From: Lepidostoma basale
Taxonomy: Eukaryota > Arthropoda > Insecta > Trichoptera > Lepidostomatidae
Reading direction: 5' to 3'
DNA: 64,000 nucleotides
Assembly: GCA_022606425.2 (NCBI GenBank)
Contig: JAHDVF020001260.1
Span: forward strand, 310,001-374,000
The position numbers were made by a program, and so were the translations under genes. Numbering within the stretch: the stretch's first letter is position 1; every line of letters starts with the position of its first letter. Below are positions 53,568-63,950 of this stretch, piece after piece. The notes below the pieces were generated by a model, which did not search any database, was not told where the DNA came from, and worked only from the letters and a program-made list of their open reading frames with translations.

Positions 53568-54846
53568 CGAGGGCTGCCTTTTAAGTTTTTACAAAAAGTG
53601 AAACAGAAACAAACAAGTTTGAAACTAAGTGTTTTATTGCTTTTCGAAATAATTTCTTCGAAACATTTTTGAATACGTTCAAACCAATTTTGGAAACATT
53701 TTCTCCACTCTAAAGCTGATATTGTAGAAACATGGTTTTGAAAGTCTTTAACAGCTTCTTGAGGTGATGAAAATCGCTGTCCGCGCATCTTTTGTTTGAC
53801 AGTAGGGAAAAGAAAAAGTCATTAGGCAATAAATCAGGTGAATATGGGAAATGAGACATTAATTCGATGTTTTTCTCCTTCAAATATTCAGTTGTTTGAC
53901 GTGCTTTATGGGAGCTGGCATTGTCGTGATGAAGAATGATGCGACGTTTTTTGATGTTTTTCCTTAGTTCATCGAAGACCCTTGGCAAACAAATTGTTGT
54001 GTACCATTCGGCATTAACAGTTCTTTGATCCTCTAAAGGAAGGGTTGCGACGTGTCCAGTACAACCGAAGAAACAAGCGATCATTTTCTTGGAGGTGCTC
54101 CGTGAACGAACAACTTTATTGGGATTGGGTTCATCGGCAAACACCCTAACAGTATACTGTTGTATGTTTTCAGGTTCATACGAATATATCCAAGTTTCAT
54201 GTCCTGTAACAATGTTGTGTACGGATTTTGAACCTTTTTTGGTCGAATTTTTTCAACATTTCGTCACATCAATCAACACGAGCTATTTTTTCGTTTCGGT
54301 CAAATTATGCAGAAGCCATCTGGAAAAAATCTTTCTCATACCTAAAAGCTCATGCAAAATCAATTGTATTGCAGTTTGCGATATGCCAAGAGTAGCTTCT
54401 ATCTGTCTGTAAGTCACATGCCGATCTTCTTTAATCATAATGCGCACAGCATCGATGTTTATCGGAATGACAACCGATTTTGGCCGACCTTCTCGTCATT
54501 CATCACTGACGGATGCACGACCACGACAAAATTCTGCAAACCAATTGCAAACAATCTTCTCTGCTGATGCTTCATTACCAAAAGTTGCACGAAGCGATTC
54601 CATGCATTGTTGTCGAGTAAGGCCTTTTTTAAAATCATAAAAAATCATCCAACACCTTCACGAGTGATCTCCATTTTCGCACAAACTTGCTTCTTTTAAA
54701 CGTTCACTTTCAACAACCTAATCGGTCAATTGCTATGTTGCCACTGGCTTCCCAATAACAAACGTCAATGTTCATAAATACAGTAATGCCACAACTCACT
54801 AACGCCATCTACTGCGCGATTGTAAAAACATAATAGGCAACCTATG
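53568..54846 (-). mobile_element. Second mariner transposon, dead, about 1279 bp
   Basis: The ends CGAGGGCTGCC (53568) and GGCAACCTATG (54836-54846) are diverged inverted repeats, both continuing into a GTTTTTAC-like block, with TA on each side (53566-53567, 54847-54848). A different mariner lineage from the one at 39795. Confidence 0.88.
53590..54675 (-). pseudogene. Decayed mariner transposase
   Basis: The minus strand begins with MEITREG near 54673, followed by a frameshift and, in pieces, KKGLTRQQCMESLRATFGN, SAEKIVCNWFAEFCRGR, then a stop after SVSDE, REGRPKSVV, and YRQIEATLGISQTAIQLI. The first catalytic Asp is His (VTGHETW, codon at 54201-54199). The second and third acids are present in HHDNASSH and YSPDLLPNDFF with the 34-residue spacing. 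A one-base deletion in a T run near 53810 shifts the frame before the C-terminal MRGQRFSSPQEAVKDF. Not functional. Confidence 0.92.
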
Positions 54847-55664
54847 TATACGAATATTTATTTGATGTTATTACTCCGAGTCTGAAGAAGTGAAACATTA
54901 AGACGCAACAGTTATAACAGAAATCTCTTTTTTTTAACAAACTAAGCATCATGTTTCCCAGATGGGTAAGCAGTGAAGAAAGATCGTGACACTCTTTTTA
55001 CTCGAGATTCATAGAATCATCAACATTTTCATAGCGTTTATTACTTCTCCTAGATTTTAACTCTTAGCCTCATCAAATTTTAAATTGGCCAAATTTAAAT
55101 AAAAATGTTGTAAATTGTAATTTCTTGATAAAAGTTCAATATACATAATGAAAACAAATTTGTTATTTTAACCGCTCTATGCATATGAACGTACGTGATA
55201 CACACACTTTGACTACCATTCTGCGCTATCCCGTAATACGTACGCGCTTGAAAAAAAGTTATGTACCTAAAATGTACAAGCCGTTAGTGATACGTGCGTG
55301 TGCCAACAGCACTTGAGTACAAGTCTTCACAAGTATGATAGTTTTACATGGGGCAGGCGAAGTGTGAGGTCGAGTTTTTGACATTTCATAATTTAAAAAA
55401 ATTCAATTAATATATAATTAAATTTAATTAATTTAAAAGCCTGATTTTTTAGCATGTTTCTCGGAAAGTTACCTGGAGGTAGGGCGGTATAAGAAATATT
55501 TACAATGAGCATTTAGTTTTATTTTACTTGACTTTATTGAAAGTAAGGGTGATAACACTGTGGAACTATATTGTTATAACCTTGAAATTGAAAAAACTAC
55601 GCAGTTAATGTTCCACTTTGATTTTTAAAATATGTTTATAAAATTAAAATTTTAACTACGATAT
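54847..55664. other. No clear feature
   Basis: 54940-55000 (AACAAACTAAGCATCATG) may be a weak line A tail. The rest shows nothing. Confidence 0.35.
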
Positions 55665-55810
55665 TCATCCTCATGTTTTAATATATAATCGAGGATATAT
55701 ACAAGTACATAATATTTTTACACATGAGGATGGAGGACACCTCCGAAACATGTCGTGGTTATTATTTATAAAAATATTTAATAAATTTATGTGAAATACA
55801 TACTGTTTTT
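55665..55810 (+). repeat. H2 element
   Basis: The left TTCATCCTCATGTTTTAATA and right TTACACATGAGGATGGAGGA blocks are inverted. The motif at 55724-55754 is followed by GTGGTTATTATTTATAAAAA and, further on, ACATACTGTTTTTTC. Confidence 0.6.
55724..55754 (+). ncRNA. Hammerhead-like ribozyme motif (H2)
   Basis: ATGAGGA (55724-55730; C3 changed to A), extra T, perfect stem II GGAGG/CCTCC with loop ACA, GAAA (55745-55748), C, AT, GTC (55752-55754). All other core positions match. Stem III ACATGT is self-complementary. Confidence 0.45.
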
Positions 55811-55829
55811 TCAATTCTAATGTTAATTC

Positions 55830-55915
55830 CACTTGATTTTATGGCTTCGATTTTTCGTCAATCTTCCAAAATCAATCGAATCCATAAAACCAAGAGGAAT
55901 TAAACAAAATATACA
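55830..55915. repeat. Short palindrome, H5-related
   Basis: AATTCCACTTGATTTTATGG and CCATAAAACCAAGAGGAATT are inverted around TCGATTTTTCGTCAATC. Resembles outer arms of H5 elements (TGGCTTCGA); the core is lost. Confidence 0.5.
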
Positions 55916-55929
55916 TAACAAATATTAAG

Positions 55930-56110
55930 ATATGAAGACCAAGAAAAACGTGTCGCGATAAAATAAATCAAATATTAAATGTCAGCCACGCGAGGAATCG
56001 GATATATATCGACGTGCTTGCATGAGAAAGAAATATGTCAAGAATAACAGTTTGGCGATCCATTATTTCTGCCTACCCCTTCGCGGAGACGGTGTGATAG
56101 TTAGTAATCG
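55930..56110 (+). mobile_element. Line A 3' end
   Basis: AAGACCAAGAAAAACGTGTC, TTAAATGTCAGCCACGCGAG, CGACGTGCTTGCATGA, CATTATTTCTGCCTACCCCT, GATAGTTAG. Confidence 0.8.
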
Positions 56111-57059
56111 AGTTTTTACATTACAAAAGATTTTTCATTAAATATTTGTTTTCACTGGCCAAGATTATTTGTTTTGAATTTTCTATGAATGAGAAACCCT
56201 AATCCCTTTTTAATGTTAATTGCCTCGAAATGTTTCGAAGAAATTTTCCTTCATAATAAGAAGTATTTTTTTTTTTTATAATAATTTTTTTTTTATTCTA
56301 TATAAAAGATATTTACAGAGCCGATAATTCGAGGCACGAGTGCCTTCAAAATATATCAAGAAAAGATTCTCATAAATGAAATTTACAGTGTTTTCTTCTT
56401 CCTCTTCTTTGTGTAGGCCTTTTGTTTCTTAAGAGTGGTTTGCTTCCTGCGAAGTCACATGTTACAAAAAACTTATATAACTATTAAAAGTTGTGTAACG
56501 TAATAACATTGTTTCAAATTTACAAATAATTTTAATTTAGCTGCTTGTTAATGATTTTTTCAAAAAATGAATTATATTAATTTTATAATTAAAAATGAAA
56601 TATTTCAAGTGACAGACTGTGTGTCAATGGTTAAGAAAAATATTAAAGCTTTTACTAAACAAACAACACTTTGCATGATTTGGACTCACTTTAAAAAAAA
56701 GATTTTTAGAACTTTTCTTTTGAAAATAATTTATTTCAAACTTTAAAAACTTCTCAAATGACTTTCGTATTAACACTACTTTAAAGTATGTAAATTTTGT
56801 CGGTAAGATGAGACACTTCCTGTAAAAACACACCCCTTGTTTCTGAATTACAAAGATAAGGAAAAACTTTCATAAATTTCTACTAAATCAGAGATCGTCA
56901 ACTATTAGCATATATTTTAATTCCCGTTTGAATAGTTTAATCATGATATGAATATTAATTAAGCAAATTGAATGAAAATAAATAAATTAATAAAAGTATA
57001 TACAATTCTATTCTTTTTAATTTTGCTAAAAAATATCTGTAGTGTAATAAGTCACTCAA
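56111..57059. other. AT-rich stretch, nothing recognised
   Basis: Includes T-rich runs at about 56265-56300. No repeat or gene recognised. Confidence 0.4.
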
Positions 57060-57225
57060 ATTTTCTTCTTATCGTAGATCTTGCGATCTGTTTGTACAGG
57101 ATATCATGTGATGGAGACGACAAGCCTTCTCTCTATCTCTTTGATGGTCGTCCTAGTGGTCGACCTCCATCCTCTCAATGTGGTCCCTCCAGAATCGTCT
57201 TCTCTGTCTACTCCATTGCACTTAT
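57060..57225 (-). mobile_element. Line D LINE, short decayed piece
   Basis: Minus strand RRFWRDHIERM is recognisable, with GRPLGRPSKRDR-like sequence after it and a TTCTTCTTATCG tail on the plus strand. Confidence 0.65.
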
Positions 57226-57489
57226 CTTAAAAAATATATTTTTCAAAATATAAAATATTAACCTATTAACTTCTAATTATTGTTGTCACATTGGAATATG
57301 GTATTTGATAATATGTCATATGGTCGCATATGATGAACAATAAATTAGAAAAAATATTTGGTTCCTGGATTTTGTGATAAATAATTTTGTTAATTTATGG
57401 TGTCGAAAACAATGATGTAAAACTCCATATTAAATAATTAAACGAATAAAAACTACGTTTGCTAGAAGGAAACACGGTATGGTTATTAT

Positions 57490-57560
57490 ACAATAATTGA
57501 TTCCAACAACTAGTTTCGCTTGTACCCAAGCTTTATAAAGGTGATATTTTAACATTGTAC
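57490..57560 (-). repeat. H4 element with decayed 5' box (57508-57540)
   Basis: Minus strand: TTTATAA, A, perfect stem II GCTTG/CAAGC with loop GGTA, GAAA, C, TA, GTT. Stem II and GAAACTAGTT are perfect, while three conserved positions of the 5' box are lost. Confidence 0.5.
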
Positions 57561-57564
57561 CACA

Positions 57565-58010
57565 TTTACCTCGGTCTTCCTCTATCTCATGTTCAATTAA
57601 CACGTTAACATGTACTTTCTTCGCTATTCTTTCTTCATTAATTATTTGATGTATCTAAACCATCTTAAAGACCGTTTCACTATTTTGTTCATATCAATAT
57701 CATTCGCACTGCATTCACTTTTAATATTTGCACTATTAACTAATCGCACTCTATCGTATTCAGATTTATTACGCATTTTTCTAAGACATCTCATTTTTAA
57801 TGCATTAATACTAATTTAATCTTTATTTGGCTTGTTCTATGATTCACATCCTTAAATGAAAGTCCGTTAAAGAACACCATTGTGCACGGTTATCAAAGCT
57901 TTTTTGGATACAAAGTGAATGGATGCACTTACAGTATAATGACAGTATATTTGTGATGATAATTTTAAGTGCACCATTCACTTTGTTGCCTTTAAACCCT
58001 TCTTACAAAT
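57565..58010 (-). mobile_element. Line A LINE, decayed
   Basis: Plus strand: TTTACCTCGGTCTTCCTCTA, AACCATCTTAAAGACCGTTT, AAAGAACACCATTGTGCACG, GTGCACCATTCACTTTGTTG. Spans the complement of about 25850-26240. Confidence 0.75.
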
Positions 58011-58499
58011 ATATCACTTGTTCCAGACTTTAACCACTCAAGTTTATATTACAGACTGTCTTGATTTCTACTTTTTTCAATTAGTGAAAATATTTGTGTG
58101 CAATTTTTTTTTTTTAATAATTTTTAACGTGTTCCACAGGTTGACGACACTTATTCTAACGCAACCCTTCCGCAAATATTTTTTAAACTACAGTAATAAA
58201 TAACAACTTTGTTTCTTTATGAAAATGTTCAGGTAGTGCGTCGTTCCGGTCAGGATCTGCTTTCGAGGATTCTCCGAGAATTGTTTTTAAATTTTGAAGT
58301 TGATTACTCGACTTTTGTTTGCGTTTTTAAAACTACAATGGAAATTTTATTAGCTTAATAGTTCTAAACTGTAATAAACTGTTCCATTTAAAATGTTCTA
58401 TTGATGTTGTTTTAATTAAAAACGGTAGTATTTTTGGAACAAGTTGCTTGTTAAATTAATTAAAAAATTAACTCACTCCTCTTGATCAAATATCATTGA
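58011..58499. other. AT-rich stretch, nothing recognised
   Basis: No repeat or coding pattern noticed. Confidence 0.35.
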
Positions 58500-58765
58500 A
58501 TTTCTTCTATATTCGCCTTCGTTTTTTGGTGTGGATTCATATTTGAATAAATATAACTGAACTTCGTATTTTTACAATATTTTTCGCAGAAATGTTTCGG
58601 TTGTGTAAAATTTGAACATCGTTTAAATTTGTACATCGACAAAGTTTGGGTTGTGACCCAAATCCAATCGACAAAGGTTGGGTCACACCCAAAACATGTG
58701 TTTGAAAAGTGTAATAAAGTGTTGTAAAAATACGAAGTATTGTTATATTTATTCTTTTCAAATAT
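58500..58765. repeat. H2-related inverted-repeat element, decayed
   Basis: The right side GTTGGGTCACACCCAAAACA, then TGTGTTTGAAAAGTG and AAAGTGTTGTAAAAATACGA, is inverted on the left (TCGTATTTTTACAATATTT, AGAAATGTTTCGGTTGTG). Stem II TGGGT/CCCAA is kept; GAAAC has become AAAAC and no CTGANGA remains. Confidence 0.5.
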
Positions 58766-58992
58766 TTGTATTATGTAAAAATGATTTGTTTTATGAAAGA
58801 AAAAATATTCATGGAATTTAAAATATCACTCGATTTATTGTCTAAGGACGCTTACGTTTTTATTCTTATCAAGGGTATTTGGGTCAATCCTAGGGATGAT
58901 CTGGATTCTCTTTTCGTAATAATGAGCAGGAATCGGAATTTGTATATTTATTTTTAACCCAGATTTTTTAATTTCTCTGTAACGATATCAAC

Positions 58993-59207
58993 GGGATCAG
59001 TAGAAGAGGAAAACCGAAGAAAATGTGGCACGATCAAATCAATCGGATATTAAATATCAGCCACGTAAGGAGTCGGAAAAATGGACGTGCATGCATGACA
59101 CGATGTATGAATGTTGAAGACGCGAGAGAGTTTTGTCAGGAACGAATAATGTGGCGGTCCATTTTTTCTGCCTACTCCTTCGGGGAGACGACGTTATAGT
59201 TAGATTG
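58993..59207 (+). mobile_element. Line A 3' end
   Basis: AGAAGAGGAAAACCGAAGAA, TGGCACGATCAAATCAATC, TGCATGACACGATGTATGAA, GGTCCATTTTTTCTGCCTAC, TTATAGTTAG. Confidence 0.82.
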
Positions 59208-59348
59208 TTTGTTATTCAAATTTGTAAATGTTGCATGAATTTAATTATACTAAATGAAAATAGTGATGTTAATTTATAAAAACATAATGTTACAATTTTC
59301 TACACAAGGGTACATACAATGTTTTTGTTAAATATCCAAACAAATTAA

Positions 59349-60070
59349 ATAACTAACTCACCATCACGCCGTTTCTCACACATTTGAAATAATAATATGG
59401 TTATTTCATGTTTTTGACATAATTCTCGCGCCTCCTCTACATTCACATGTCGTGACATGCACGCTCGTTGATTGTTCCTACTTCGAACATGACTGTCCTT
59501 TAGTAACAGATAAATGTAGTAATGCCATGTCTTCCTTGGCCTTTCTTCACTTCTTTTTTTCCATTCATACTACTAGTATATATCTTTTAACCATTCTTCC
59601 ATCATCGATTCGTTTCATATGTCTAAAAAATCTTAGTGAGTCTTTCTGAATTTTATTTTGGACGCACTCGTCTGCCTTAAATTCCTTTCCTACGATATTA
59701 TAAGATATTATACATAAATTTTATATCCGCCAATTCTTCTTGGTGACATAATTTCTACGGCATTTATCCTACTTTCATCCTTCTTTTGCTAACTTCAAGT
59801 TACACTTACATATATGAAGGTCGGCACTAGAACTCCATTGTGCATGTCATCTTTATTTCAGTCGATATATTTCTATTTCCATCTCTTGTAAACATACTTC
59901 TCAGATAAATAAATTCGGTATCTTGCTCTTATTTCTCACCGTTCGCACTTATGTCACAATCCGTCATAAATGCTTCCTTTTCAAATACCATAACTTAAGT
60001 CTCATCACTATGTCACATTTATTGCATACTTCGTACATTCTTGGTACTAGGACTTGTAGATCAGCCATAC
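59349..60070 (-). mobile_element. Line A LINE, 3' half, decayed
   Basis: Plus strand: ATAACTAACTCACCATCACG, GTGACATGCACGCTCG, TTTATCCTACTTTCATCCTT, ACTAGAACTCCATTGTGCAT, CACTTATGTCACAATCCGTC. It belongs to the subgroup of 17003 and 22370 (shared GACGGATTGTGACATAAGTG), not that of 25223. Confidence 0.8.
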
Positions 60071-60179
60071 TTTCATAGATTAAAACAGTTCATTTTAGCA
60101 CCAACGTTAAGTGCAATAGATATTAAGCGTGTGGTTCAGACATTTAGTGCAATATATAATATTAAGTGTTTGGGTTTAT

Positions 60180-60744
60180 TATATTTTAAAACACCGAGAA
60201 AGGACTGAAAATTAATGGCTTTGTGATAAACAATATAAGATATGCCGACGACACTGTTTTATTAGCTGAAAGTGTCAGCGATCTTCAGGACCTCCTAAAT
60301 CTTGTTGATGAGTCCGGTGAAAGATTGGGGCTAACAATAAATGTCAGCAAAACCAAATGGATGACATTCGGACGGTTTGACTACAGTGGGTCAGTATTGC
60401 ATTTGAACGGCCGTAACGTTGAAAGGGTGGAAAATTTTATATACCTCGGTAGCATACTAACGCAATCTCTTGACCCAGATGTAGAGATAAAATGCAGAAT
60501 TGAGACGGCAAGAGCTACGTTTAATAAAATGAAATCACTCTTCTGCAATGATAACGTAAACTTGAAGCTCCGCCAGAGAATGATCAAATGCTATGTGTGG
60601 TCTGTTTTATTATACGGGTGTGAAACTTGGACCCTGAAAGTTAACTCAATGAACAGACTGGAAGCATTTGAAATGTGGCTCCATCTCCGAATGCTCAGAG
60701 TTGTTCCCTGGACAGATATGGTTACCAATACTGAGGCGAGCTAG
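60180..60744 (+). mobile_element. Line B LINE reverse transcriptase piece with open frame
   Basis: 60223-60744 encodes 173 residues without a stop: NIRYADDTVLLAESVSDLQD (catalytic YADD), RLGLTINVSKTKWMTF, RVENFIYLGSILTQSLD, MIKCYVWSVLLYGCETWTLK, RLEAFEMWLHLRMLRV. Both ends are cut: 5' just before the catalytic motif, 3' where an H6 sequence starts. Same lineage as 44062. RTE/BovB-like type. Confidence 0.9.
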
Positions 60745-60848
60745 AGTTGACAGTGAGAGCTTTCGAAACATGTCGAGAAAAATAAACTCAAAAGTGGAAA
60801 AAACAGTGTTTTAATGTTTAAAAATTCGGCATTATGAATTTCCACGGT
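60745..60848 (+). repeat. H6 element, 3' half
   Basis: GAGAGC and TTTC, GAAA (60765-60768), C, AT, GTC (60772-60774), then GAGAAAAATAAACTC, AAAAGTGGAAAAAACAG, TGTTTTAATG and CGGCATTATGAATTTCC. It matches the outward part of the 13290 foldback and keeps a perfect GAAACATGTC. The CCGATGA half is missing. Confidence 0.55.
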
Positions 60849-60849
60849 G

Positions 60850-61097
60850 TTTTTTTTTTTTTTTTTACGTATACAACAGGTCGCTTGAACCCAATTACAG
60901 TATACAATTTGTTTAAGCTGATATATTGATTCTCGTGACATGTGACAGGTAGCCAATCTATCGCCATTTTATTGTCACGAGAATACTATGCCAAACCAAA
61001 GACAGTGTGACAATCACACTGCCATCGCCGGGAATCGAACCCAGAACCTTCGGAATGGGAATCAGAGCTCTTACCACTCTGCCACGAAGATCGTCGT
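60850..61097 (-). mobile_element. tRNA-derived SINE, full length with poly(A)
   Basis: On the minus strand the head has an A box TGGCAGAGTGGTAAGAGC and a B box GGTTCGATTCC, then GTGTGATTGTCACACTGTCT, CGTGACAATAAAATGGCGAT, ATCAATATATCAGC and AATTGGGTTCAAGCGACC, ending in about 17 A. The best-preserved SINE copy. It lacks the H3 insertion. Confidence 0.9.
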
Positions 61098-61120
61098 TAA
61101 TGCGTTAATGTCTTATTAGC

Positions 61121-61280
61121 AATGTTCGAAGTAGTAACAATTGACGAGCGTGCATGTTACGATGTGTGATTGTAAAAGAGGACCGAGAATAATGTCAGGG
61201 TAGAAAAATGTGGCGATCCATCCCCTCTGTCTACCCCTCCGGAGTACGGCGTGATAGTTAGCTAGTTAGTCAGTTGGTTA
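61121..61280 (+). mobile_element. Line A 3' end
   Basis: AATGTTCGAAGTAGTAACAA, TGACGAGCGTGCATGTTACG, CTCTGTCTACCCCTCCGG, GATAGTTAGCTAGTTAG. Subgroup of 17003. Confidence 0.8.
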
Positions 61281-61821
61281 TTTAATGACTTAAATTTATC
61301 TAAAATTCATATTTATTGCACTAAATTGTGTCTAGGTATTCCTACTCACATTGTATGGTCGAACTTATATTTTTACAAATGGAAACGGAGCGAGTAAGAT
61401 AAATTAATCATTTCATTCACGATTCCCATAGTGGAACAGTTTGGAATCAATATCAAATTACTTGCCCCAGAGGAGGCATCAACAAAACAAATCTAAATCC
61501 CGTCCGCCCGAAGATGACGGGTAGGCGATGCCATTAATGGAAGTTCATTACCACAATTGAAAGGACGCCATAAATTTGATTACTTGTTCAGATAAATCGT
61601 GATTTAACGATTGTGTTACGTAAATTGGACACGCCACTATTATTTGCGGCAATCGGTTTCCAAGAATGAGCGGGAAATTAAAAAGGTTTTTTCTTTTACA
61701 GTGCTAACTCGTGGACTTTATCAGTATTAAATATTCAGAAGTGATAAAAAAGTATTTATATTGTAAAGCTATTCAACTACCCGGGAGAAAAATGCGCGTA
61801 CTAACGCGTGAATGATATCGA
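61281..61821. other. Apparently unique sequence
   Basis: 61440-61690 has balanced composition (CCCGTCCGCCCGAAGATGAC, GAAAGGACGCCATAAATTTG) and no match to the window's repeats. A candidate for conserved host non-coding DNA, but unproven. Confidence 0.3.
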
Positions 61822-62229
61822 TTTTTTTTTTGTATATACAACAGGTCGTTTGAACCCAATTACTCTGTACAATTTGTTTTTAAAAATATAATTGAACACT
61901 TTTTTTCTTTTGTATTAACCACTTTATTTTGAGTAAGTTGGGCCAACCGGTTCTACTTTGTAGCGAACTTCTTCAAGGCTATACATAAACTAGTAAAATA
62001 TATTTTATATTTAAATATGTCATCCCGCCAAGTAATGGCTTCGTATCAACATTTGTTTTAAGCTATTTATATTGAATCTCATGGCGTGATAGGTAGCTAA
62101 TCTTACTAATAATGAATTCTATACCAGACCAAAGACAGTTTGCCAATCACAATGCAATCGAAGGAAATCAAGCCCGGAACCTGCATTGTGGCAGTTATAA
62201 CTCTTGCCACTCAACTACGAAGGTTGTCC
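61822..62229 (-). mobile_element. SINE interrupted by an H3 element
   Basis: The 3' end (poly T, ACAACAGGTCGTTTGAACCC) is at 61822-61880 and the head (CCAGACCAAAGACAG, AAGCCCGGAACCTGCATT, CTTGCCACTCAACTACG) runs to 62229. The break is flanked by ATTTGTTTT at 61872-61880 and 62051-62059, a clear 9 bp target duplication. Confidence 0.8.
61881..62050 (-). repeat. H3 element inside a SINE, second case
   Basis: Minus strand: TTGAAGA, A, GTTC...AAGT, then AGAAC, CGGTTGG, CCCAACTTACTCAAAATAAA. It corresponds to the H3 element at 45087, including the AAATAAARTGGTT block, in the same orientation relative to the SINE and at the same internal SINE position. The core is decayed. Confidence 0.65.
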
Positions 62230-62269
62230 AAGAGTTTCATCCAAGTTGACGTCAAAGTTAAGTAAAGTT

Positions 62270-62505
62270 AAGAAAGTATACATTAACGGTGTGAATGTAT
62301 AACGGAATCGTGGGATACCTAGGAAAACTTAGCATGACGTGATTAATCAAATTTTAAAGGTCGGCCATGTTAGATTTCGGAAGAATCGATGAGCGTGTAT
62401 GAATGTGGAGGAAGCTAGAGAGGTATACAAGGATAGAGTGATATGGCAGTCCATTATCTTTGCCTACCACTACGGAGAAAAGGCATGATGGGTTGTTGTT
62501 GTAGT
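62270..62505 (+). mobile_element. Line A 3' end, decayed
   Basis: AACTTAGCATGACGTGATTA, AAGGTCGGCCATGTTAG, GTGTATGAATGTGGAGGAAG, CAGTCCATTATCTTTGCC, GATGGGTTGTTGTTG tail. Confidence 0.75.
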
Positions 62506-63297
62506 TGTAAACTACCAAAGTGTGTATTTACAATAATATTATTATTTTAATACCAAAACAAAACAAGTTTTCAATTTATCAAAGGTAAGAAAATTATACC
62601 ATATTTATTTAGAAATGTTTTCATCCAAATTACCAAGTTTTCTCATTTATCTTAATGAATAGTTAGTTATTAAAATTAATAAGTGTATTATATTGTTTAA
62701 AGTACCATTTAAAAAAATATATATTATATTTCTAATGGAAAAACTGAGGTGTTAATACTAAAAATACAATTGTGTTTCGAAAGATTTATTTGCACACAAA
62801 GAACATCACCAGCTGTCTCTGCACACGAGTGATTTATGAGCCATGAAAACATATTTTAACGAGTAAGCGTAAACTCGATTAAAGGAATTGAAAGAAGAAG
62901 AAATTTTGAATGAAAAATGGCTACCGCAAGGTGACGGATTCGATTTGTATTCGAACTTGTTTTTTTCGGGAATAATTTATAAAGATAGATTCTTATGATT
63001 CTGTGATTACTATCAAAAGATTTATCTCGAGGGCAGGATTTCGTTTTATGCTTACTTTAAAGGAAAGTAAATTAAACAATAGTTTAAGTGTATCTGAAAA
63101 TTAAAACATATTTTTAAAACATTCTGTTTAAATTTTACACTTAGAAAAGGCGTCTGTGGTCATGTTTGTAAAAAGTGTTGAAAAAATGTGAAAATACAAT
63201 GTTTTAAAAAATATATTCAAATCAACAATACAAAGAGATGGTGAATACATAATAACTATCTGATGGTGTTAATGCCTAAAAAGCTTAAAAACCAGTA
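62506..63297. other. AT-rich stretch, mostly unrecognised
   Basis: 63140-63250 (AAAAAGTGTTGAAAAAATGT, AATACAAAGAGATGGTGAAT) resembles the 3' flank of H2-related elements at 49590. Nothing else recognised. Confidence 0.35.
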
Positions 63298-63480
63298 TTG
63301 AATGTCGGCGTGAATAAATCAAATATTTAATGTCGGTCTCGTTAAGAGTCGGAGAAATCGACGCGCATGCATGACACGATGTATGAATGTTGAGGAAGCG
63401 AGAGAAATACGTTCAAAGAAAGTATTTTACCTTTCTGTCTACCCCTTCGGAGAGACAGCGTGATGGTTAGTTAGTTAGTG
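63298..63480 (+). mobile_element. Line A 3' end
   Basis: AATGTCGGTCTCG, GACGCGCATGCATGACACGA, TGAATGTTGAGGAAGCGAGA, TCTGTCTACCCCTTCGGAGA, GATGGTTAGTTAGTTAG. Confidence 0.85.
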
Positions 63481-63604
63481 TTAAAGCTAATTTATTACAT
63501 TAAACGAAAGAGGGGTAATTTATATTGTTATAATATTGTTTATATGTATGAAAGTTGAGAAATTAATGTTTCTATATGTATTTGTCTATTATATATGTAC
63601 ATAT

Positions 63605-63950
63605 ATAAAAGTTTCTACCCTTTTGCATGGAAGCAAAGATTGGAATTGGCAAAATATAATTAAAGTAGGATGAATCTCTAGAAATAAGATAGCTGCGGAA
63701 AAGCTATTAATATTAAAATACCGAATTACAAAATAAGGAGAGAATGAAAGGCACATGATTTGTATCCTTAATAAAAAGGATTACTTAGTTTATTTGGATT
63801 AAAGTAAATGGATGAGAAAGTAATGATTAGACAATTAATAAAAGTGCGATCACAATCGAAATTCGAAGTCGGAAAAATCGACGATCGTGAATCGAATCGA
63901 ATCGTTATGGACGAAATAGCTGATGGTTAGTAAGCTTGTTAGTTAGGTTA
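63605..63950 (+). mobile_element. Line A LINE, decayed
   Basis: GCATGGAAGCAAAGATTGGA, TTAAAGTAGGATGAATC, CGAATTACAAAATAAGGAGA, AGTCGGAAAAATCGACGATC, GATGGTTAGTAAGCTTGTTA. It corresponds to the last third of the element with deletions. Confidence 0.7.
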
